Shown in pieces: positions 16,914 through 21,619 of a DNA stretch of 21,619 nucleotides. This DNA comes from Gonium pectorale (Eukaryota; Chlorophyta; Chlorophyceae; Chlamydomonadales; Volvocaceae). The notes beneath the pieces were generated by a model. The model made no database searches and was not told the origin of the DNA. It worked only from the letters and a program-made list of their open reading frames with translations. The translations under genes and the position numbers were made by a program. The DNA is taken from NCBI GenBank assembly GCA_001584585.1, contig LSYV01000050.1, positions 964,549 through 986,167 on the forward strand. Direction: 5' to 3'. Within the stretch, counting starts at the first letter, position 1. Each line of letters starts with the position of its first letter.

Positions 16914-17877
16914 TGCCTTCGGACGCGTGTCACACGCGTGTCATGATGACATAGATTGCAAACATTTCCAAACTTCTTATTAGAGCCACACCGTTTCGCA
17001 CAGCCACCTCTCACGTATGTACTTGGAATTGCCGTACCAACAACCAGCTCCCCTGCGAGCAATGTTTTTCCGCAAGTTCATCTTGCCTCGCTCCTAAAGG
17101 CAGAAGTGTGCCTACAGCAGCGAAGTAGGCTCGTGCACATGCGCAAGGTCATATGGCCCTCGTGTGTCGTGCTAGGGGGCGCACCACTTTCCCCAACACA
17201 TGGGGAGCGGCTAAGGTCTAGTCGGCAGCGCTAATGGAACTGCCGAACATGTCGCGCTGCTGTTAAAGAAACGGAATCGAAAGAACGGCGTGCGGAAGCC
17301 TGTCTGCTCGGCTCCAGGGGCAAAAGAGGAATCACGCGATCATGCCCTTACAATACTCAACCGCCAGCAGGCTGACTGACGATCGGAACCTACTTGTCGC
17401 TCATGGGCCACTGCCCAAGAGCAAGACGAGCGCAGCGCGGCACAAGCGCTGCGACGCTAAACACCCGTGATCTGCACGGCAAATCACAACAGCGCCGTAC
17501 ACCGTACAACACACGCATACACACACGTGTATGCATGCATGACGTAATACACACACGTGTCATAAGGACCGTGAAATGAACACGATCACAAAACGAATAC
17601 GACACGTGCGCAAGCATTATGACCACATGACCAGGGCCTCAGCCCACACACCGTGCCCGCCGCAGCCTCCACACCGCACGTGCATGTCATCGACACACGC
17701 ATGACCGGACGTCACCACGCGCTGTGCACGTACGGCAAGGCCCTTCGCAAGCCTCACTGAGCGCGGTTACCACACGTCTTGTGCGCTCCCCACCTGTGTC
17801 GTCACACTCGCCCTCACAGCCAGATGCTGCCTGCAAACTGCCGGCGCGCTGCTTCCATGCATGCCTTGCACAACAGA
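16914..17877. other. Intergenic region downstream of the helicase
   Basis: No confident gene. Directly right of the hAT element are repeated ACGCGTGTCA(C/T) units (about 16922-16944). Around 17505-17565 are CA/TG-rich palindromic runs such as CATACACACACGTGTATG. TTACA at 17348-17352 is TGTAA on the minus strand and could end the helicase transcript, about 525 nt past its stop. Confidence 0.5.
17505..17565. repeat. CA/TG-rich palindromic tract
   Basis: Two ACACACACGTGT cores about 35 nt apart, each a short (CA)n/(TG)n palindrome able to form hairpins, with GCATGCATG between them. Confidence 0.6.
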
Positions 17878-18585
17878 TCACGGCCGTCCGGCCTGCAAGA
17901 AGGCCCGTACAGGTGTAATCAAGTGCTCCCAACATCCAGGCGCGCCCCTGACGCCACCATACCATTGCCCCTCTGCCGCAACCTTAATGTGCTTCTGCAA
18001 ATTGTTGCGCTCCTTGCCAAGGCCCAAACCTATGATGACCCCTCGGTCGCCAACCTTCCGATACGCACGGCCCATTGCCTGTGAAACAGCAGTAACAGCG
18101 TCTTCTGCGTACCACTGCCTGAAGTTTGCTTTGCCCACATTTTCTCCACGCCGCTGCACCTCCGGTGAAAGAGGCGCCGAAGGTGATTGCGCTTCCACCG
18201 TTTCTTGCGCGTCAGGCTCATGGTTAACGGACTGTACTTGTGCTGCCAGCCCATGCCGTAACACAGCATTACCGCCACATCGTTGGGGACACGGGGGTTC
18301 CATCCCTCGGCAAACCGGCTCCTGCATATGGCACAACCAGGCACATACATGCATGAGCAGGGTTTAGTGTGCACTGTCTCACGCGGGATCCATACATGGC
18401 AACGCTCGGGTGCCGTCCCGCTGGAATACAAAGGCTAGCGTGAATGCGCTACACTGCACTTATCTGCGCTGCACACTCTGCGCTACCCTGGCCAATGCCG
18501 CCCGCCCCGACCCCAGTACACACCTGTATGTAATTATGAAGACCACCGGGCGGCCACCTGGCCGATCAATCGCATCCCGAAATTG
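17878..18585 (-). CDS. Helicase C-terminal exons with motifs V and VI
   Basis: Three exons: 18585-18524 (QFRDAIDRPGGRPVVFIITY), 18321-18273 (SRFAEGWNPRVPNDVA) and 18153-17878 (RRGENVGKANFRQWYAEDA, then SQAMGRAYRKVGDRGVIIG). The 202-nt intron 18322-18523 (GTGTGT...ATGCAG) is clear. The one at 18154-18272 is less so, since the frame past DVA (VMLCYGMG) also looks like a helicase strand, and a 1-nt frameshift is the alternative. Confidence 0.6.
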
Positions 18586-20815
18586 CTGCTCAGTGGCGGT
18601 AGCGCCGTGCAGAACGTCGCAGAATGCGCAACAGCTCCCCCCACTCCGCCGTTTGCTGTGCGACCGCCAGGACGTCTTGCACCTTGGTTCCTGACCCAAA
18701 CACCACCGCGCAGCCCTGCCCCCCGGCGCCCCGGGACAGCAGCCGCACCACATCTAAGATCTCCCGGGCTATGCGCTGCTTCACGACCGGTCCGCGAGTC
18801 TTGCTGTGCAGCTCGCCATGCTTGTATTCGGCGGTGAACGTCTCCACATCGCCTCCTTCCGTGGCTGGCGCCGAGTACACAAAATCCTAGAACGCGGCGT
18901 ACAGAGGCGACGGGGTGCCAGGCACTGGGCACTTTGGCGCAATATATGCAGTCGGGCTGGCCTTCCACCCCTCCAGCGCCCTCAACGTGTCCCGCTGATG
19001 TGGTGTGGCAGACAGCCCGACCCAGTGGTCGTACAGTCGCTCAAACTCTCGGAACCGTGGCCGCACGTCCTTCATAGTACAGCCAAGCACAAGCCCGTCC
19101 TGGCTTCCTTCTGGCCGCCGCAAATACAGCAGGTACCCCCCAGGCTTGCATGGGTCCAGTTCAGCACCCTTGAACGTTCCGCATCCCTGCTGCCAGCCGC
19201 AGCCGCAGCCATCACCCGACTGTGCTCCTGTGGGCCGGCAGCTAGCTCGATTGCCGCTGCAAAGGCTCGCACGAGGGGCTCCACCGGGCGCAAAGCGGCC
19301 AGATCCACAGCCCGGCTGATTGTTGAATCGCCCACTTCGAACACACGGGCCGCGGACGCCACTAGGTCCTTAGCGCTGTCCATGACGCTTTGTTGCAGCC
19401 AATCCCCGACCACCCGCCACGGCAACTCGGTTATGCCCGTAGCACAGAGGTCACACGTGCATTCTGTCCCAAGGGCGCTGGAATGCGGGGCCACACCCAA
19501 ACGCGCAGGTGGCACAGGCACGCGGTTTTCCCCTGCCAGGCTTGCCTGCTGCACATATCCCCCGTTCACGTTCAGTGCCGCACGATCACTGAGCATACCC
19601 AGCACCCGGTACAGGTTGACGTGGTCGCCATGCCGCGAAGAGTTGAAGCCGGTCTGGTTGAAGCCTTCTATGGCTTTTCGCAGAGCCCGATGCTCGGCAA
19701 GCAGCATCACCACCCGGTCAACTGTGGTAATTCCCGCCTCACCGCTGTTGCGGTCCTTGACGTTGTAGTACAGCTTCTGGCATTCGTCCACCTACATGTA
19801 CAGGCGGTAGTTTGACGGGAACTCGAACGGGCCACCGTCGTACTCTCGGCCTCCAAGTCTGTCGACATGGGCGGACACAGGGACTGTCAGGCGTTGTACG
19901 TGCCCTAGCTTCCGTGTCAAACGCAGGGGTCCCCTGCATGCGCAATGCCACGCCCGCCCCATAGCCTACAAAGCAACGTCCATGCCGTCCCAGGGTCCCC
20001 GTTGTGGCAACCCGATCATGCGCAACACACAGCTCACCTGCCTTCCACACCCCCAACCTACCAACCTCGCCTTCAATGCCAATACCCACCTGGCCGGGAA
20101 GGCATCCAAATCCGCCACTGCCGCATTTGTGGCAAAGACCACCACTGGCCGGCTCATGCCGATGGCGCGCCGCAGCACGGCTGGCTGCCCATAGTACATG
20201 CACGCAAGGCGCTGCATGCTGAACTCCTCTATGTCTTGAACTGTCTGCGCAACAGTGCCTGACTGGAGCTGAGTGCAGAAATCGATATGCGCGTCCTTGT
20301 TCCGAAAGTAGGGACACGGCTGGACGGTGCTGTGTGTACTGCTGGTAGCAAGCCCACAGGCGGCCTTGCACAGGTCGCCCTGCTGTGCAACCTCTGCCAA
20401 CATGACCGGACTGTGCTGACACGCCTTGCTCCGCCCCAGGAAAATGGCGCAGTCCACGCCGATCAGGACCCGCCTGGCATAGTTGTACAGCTGTACGACA
20501 ATCTCGCGAGTGGGGCCACATACGACGTGCATGGACGGCTGCGCCTTCGACGGCGCGTTAAGGCCTGCCGCTACCTCCCCAGCCAGAACCGCCAGAAACG
20601 CTGCGGTCTTGCCACCGCCAGTACGCAACTGCACCATGTGCAGGGAGGTGTGCAACTCTGGCGTCGCCCTGACAAGCCTGCCAGCGCGCTGTTCCCGAAC
20701 ATGGGTGCGTGAGACCGTTCGTCAGGTCCGTTGCGATGGCCAGCTGCGCTGCACTGAGTGGCTCGCTTCGAAGTGTCGGGACCTCGCGGCCGTGTGCTTG
20801 ACTCAACCGCAGCAT
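17878..20815 (-). CDS. XPD/DinG-like SF2 helicase with Fe-S-type Cys insert (two in-frame TAGs, possible pseudogene)
   Basis: Model on the minus strand: 20815-20716, 20657-20090, 19933-19273, 19186-18683, 18585-18524, 18321-18273, 18153-17878. All junctions are GT-AG, phases agree, about 740 codons. Motifs in order: I (RTGGGKT, 20605-20619), Cys insert (20368-20200), II (VDECQ, about 19777-19791), III (GLSATP, 19001-19018), IV (GCAVVFGSG), V (RSRFAEGW, about 18300-18323), VI (SQAMGRAYR, about 18058-18084). The Cys insert and EGW/QAxGR motifs fit DNA helicases of the XPD/DinG type, which unwind DNA in repair. Motif II is DECQ rather than DEAH. TAG codons at 19792-19794 and 18887-18889 interrupt the frame. 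An extra 5' exon is possible near 21193. Function in this alga is unknown. Confidence 0.65.
18683..19186 (-). CDS. Helicase exon with motifs III and IV
   Basis: Runs GCGTFKGAELDPCKPGGYLL, LYDHWVGLSATPHQRD, then a TAG at 18887-18889, DFVYSAPATEGG and finally GCAVVFGSGTK. The preceding 86-nt intron (19187-19272, GTGCGA...CAGCAG) joins phase 0 to phase 0 and accounts for the frame change there. Confidence 0.68.
19273..19933 (-). CDS. Helicase exon with motif II and a long insert
   Basis: Starts GPLRLTRKLG, reads on to FPSNYRLYM, meets TAG, then continues VDECQKLYYNVKDR. Downstream lie about 170 residues, largely helical, with a CTCDLC pair. This sits between motifs II and III, where XPD-type enzymes carry the Arch domain. 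Protein-like sequence on both sides of the TAG argues that the stop is a mutation or error rather than an intron end. Confidence 0.7.
20090..20657 (-). CDS. Helicase exon with Walker A and Cys cluster
   Basis: LHMVQLRTGGGKTAAFLAVL forms motif I, and VVCGPTREIVVQ a motif Ia-like strand. Then come Cys residues in the pattern C-x3-C (LCKAAC), PCPYF, FC and LACMYY, followed by RPVVVFATNAAVADL. The last part matches where XPD and DinG have the fourth cluster Cys and a strand ending in Asn/His-x-x-L. The exon leaves phase 2 at FPA|R, and the intron 19934-20089 (156 nt, GTGGGT...ATGCAG) restores frame. Confidence 0.75.
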
Positions 20816-21619
20816 CTAAATTCCTCCCCGCACGCCTTCAGTCCCTAGCTGCGGCCCTGCCACAGTTGGGCCCCCGCTGTGTGACTGTTGCCAGGTTCCT
20901 GCGGTGTCTTGGTGCGCATGCAACGCCACCGTCAGGCCGCCATCGTTCACAGGCCGTGGGCGCACACGGCGCTCGCTGTATGTCACCGTGAGGACTGTGA
21001 CTGGCATCCGCCCGTCTGCGACCTCCTTGCTCACTGCCACCCGCCGTACCACCAGCACCAGAGTCGCAATGCTGGCAGTGGGAGTGCAGCGGCGGCACCA
21101 CGGCAGATGTTGCCTCACCTGCAGCCGCAGGCTTGGCCTGCGACAGCGGTTCCGCTGCTGGAGCACCTGCTGTCGGTGTCATGCCTTCCATTGTAAGCGG
21201 CAGCGCCTCACGCCAGCTCTGAGGCGGTCCCCAATGCGTGGGGACCCCTGGCGTTGGGGAGGACCCAAGGTACGCGGCACGCCGCCCCTTGGGCAGTAGC
21301 CTGAAGCTCCCCAAAGCAGTTTCCCGCGGAGCAGTTTTCCGCGGACCACCGCACCGCCTCCGGAAGCTTGTCTCGGCATCCGTATGGTCTCCGGGGGCGA
21401 TGCGTGAGGAAGCGCCGCTTGTAAGCTGCTCCACCGAGCAACGCGGCTTCCGTACCAGCCGCGCTTATTCCTGGCTATTGGCTGGCGTGTTCCGCTGGCC
21501 TTCACTTGCCAATATCAGCAAAGCTGTAGGCATCAGCAACCTGACAAACTACCGATGCACTACGCGTGGGACTGCAACCTCATCACCGTGACAATGCGGT
21601 AGTTGATTAAGATGACATA
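20816..21619. other. Upstream of helicase, possible first exon, otherwise unassigned
   Basis: On the minus strand an ATG at about 21193 opens MEGMTPTAGAPAAEPLSQ and ends at a good donor (GCAG|GTGAGG, near 21120). This could be a non-conserved first exon of the helicase. The rest (21200-21619) holds GC-rich short frames, short direct repeats of GCAGTTT(T/C)CCGCGG near 21316-21343, and an inverted GGTCCCC...GGGGACC at about 21226-21246. No gene is recognised. Confidence 0.4.

Noticed and set aside
17362..17376. CGCCAGCAGGCTGAC, identical to the acceptor and start of module C copy 3
   Set aside because: Similarity ends after 15 bases on both sides, so it may be coincidence rather than a relic module.
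18590..19966. TAG reassigned as a sense codon
   Set aside because: The long plus-strand gene uses TAA and its introns contain all stops freely. Two TAGs in one possibly decaying gene are not evidence for a variant code.
19739..20521. Open frame of 260 codons on the minus strand overlapping the helicase
   Set aside because: Its protein-like part lies over the 19934-20089 intron and the exon borders. The helicase motifs are in the other frame, and the intron explains the switch.
1..21619. CRISPR arrays, rRNA genes, bacterial operons with Shine-Dalgarno sites
   Set aside because: No regularly spaced repeats, rRNA cores or polycistronic gene layout were seen; splice sites show that the DNA is eukaryotic.

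Overview
The window looks like nuclear DNA of a green alga, probably Chlamydomonadales and possibly volvocine. Reasons: GC-rich coding sequence, Ala/Gly/Pro/Ser-rich proteins, many short GT-AG introns, a TGTAA polyadenylation motif after the main gene, and decayed non-LTR and hAT-type repeats. The species cannot be fixed from sequence alone. A run of 290 N lies at 11061-11350.

Layout. 1-2290 holds no confident gene. It contains decayed, partly inverted copies of a dispersed repeat whose ORF encodes a short Cys-containing region followed by a KRRDM/MKE motif, plus two copies of a second repeat block. 2295-14825 (+) is one very long multi-exon gene. I traced about 29 exons by splice sites and by exact agreement of splice phases, giving about 2,420 codons. 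Its N-terminal exons resemble a GNAT acetyltransferase fold. They are followed by about 2,000 residues of low-complexity sequence built from recurring exon modules (A, B, C, D, E and large exons) with matching splice phases, then a more ordinary-looking last exon of 177 residues. A TGTAA at 15121 is the likely polyadenylation signal.

14830-17870 is a repeat graveyard. It holds a third KRRDM repeat copy, two perfect hairpins, a truncated non-LTR reverse transcriptase fragment with a YADD box, and a complete 488-bp non-autonomous hAT-like element with 15-bp terminal inverted repeats and an 8-bp target duplication.

17878-20815 (-) encodes an SF2 helicase with a Cys-rich insert like the Fe-S cluster domain of XPD/DinG/FANCJ enzymes. 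Six short introns account for all its frame changes and give about 740 codons, but two in-frame TAG codons remain. It is either a young pseudogene or carries sequence errors or unresolved introns. 20816-21619 may hold an upstream exon of this gene and is otherwise unassigned.

The two genes show no obvious functional link. The most unusual item is the modular, phase-symmetric exon amplification in the long plus-strand gene.
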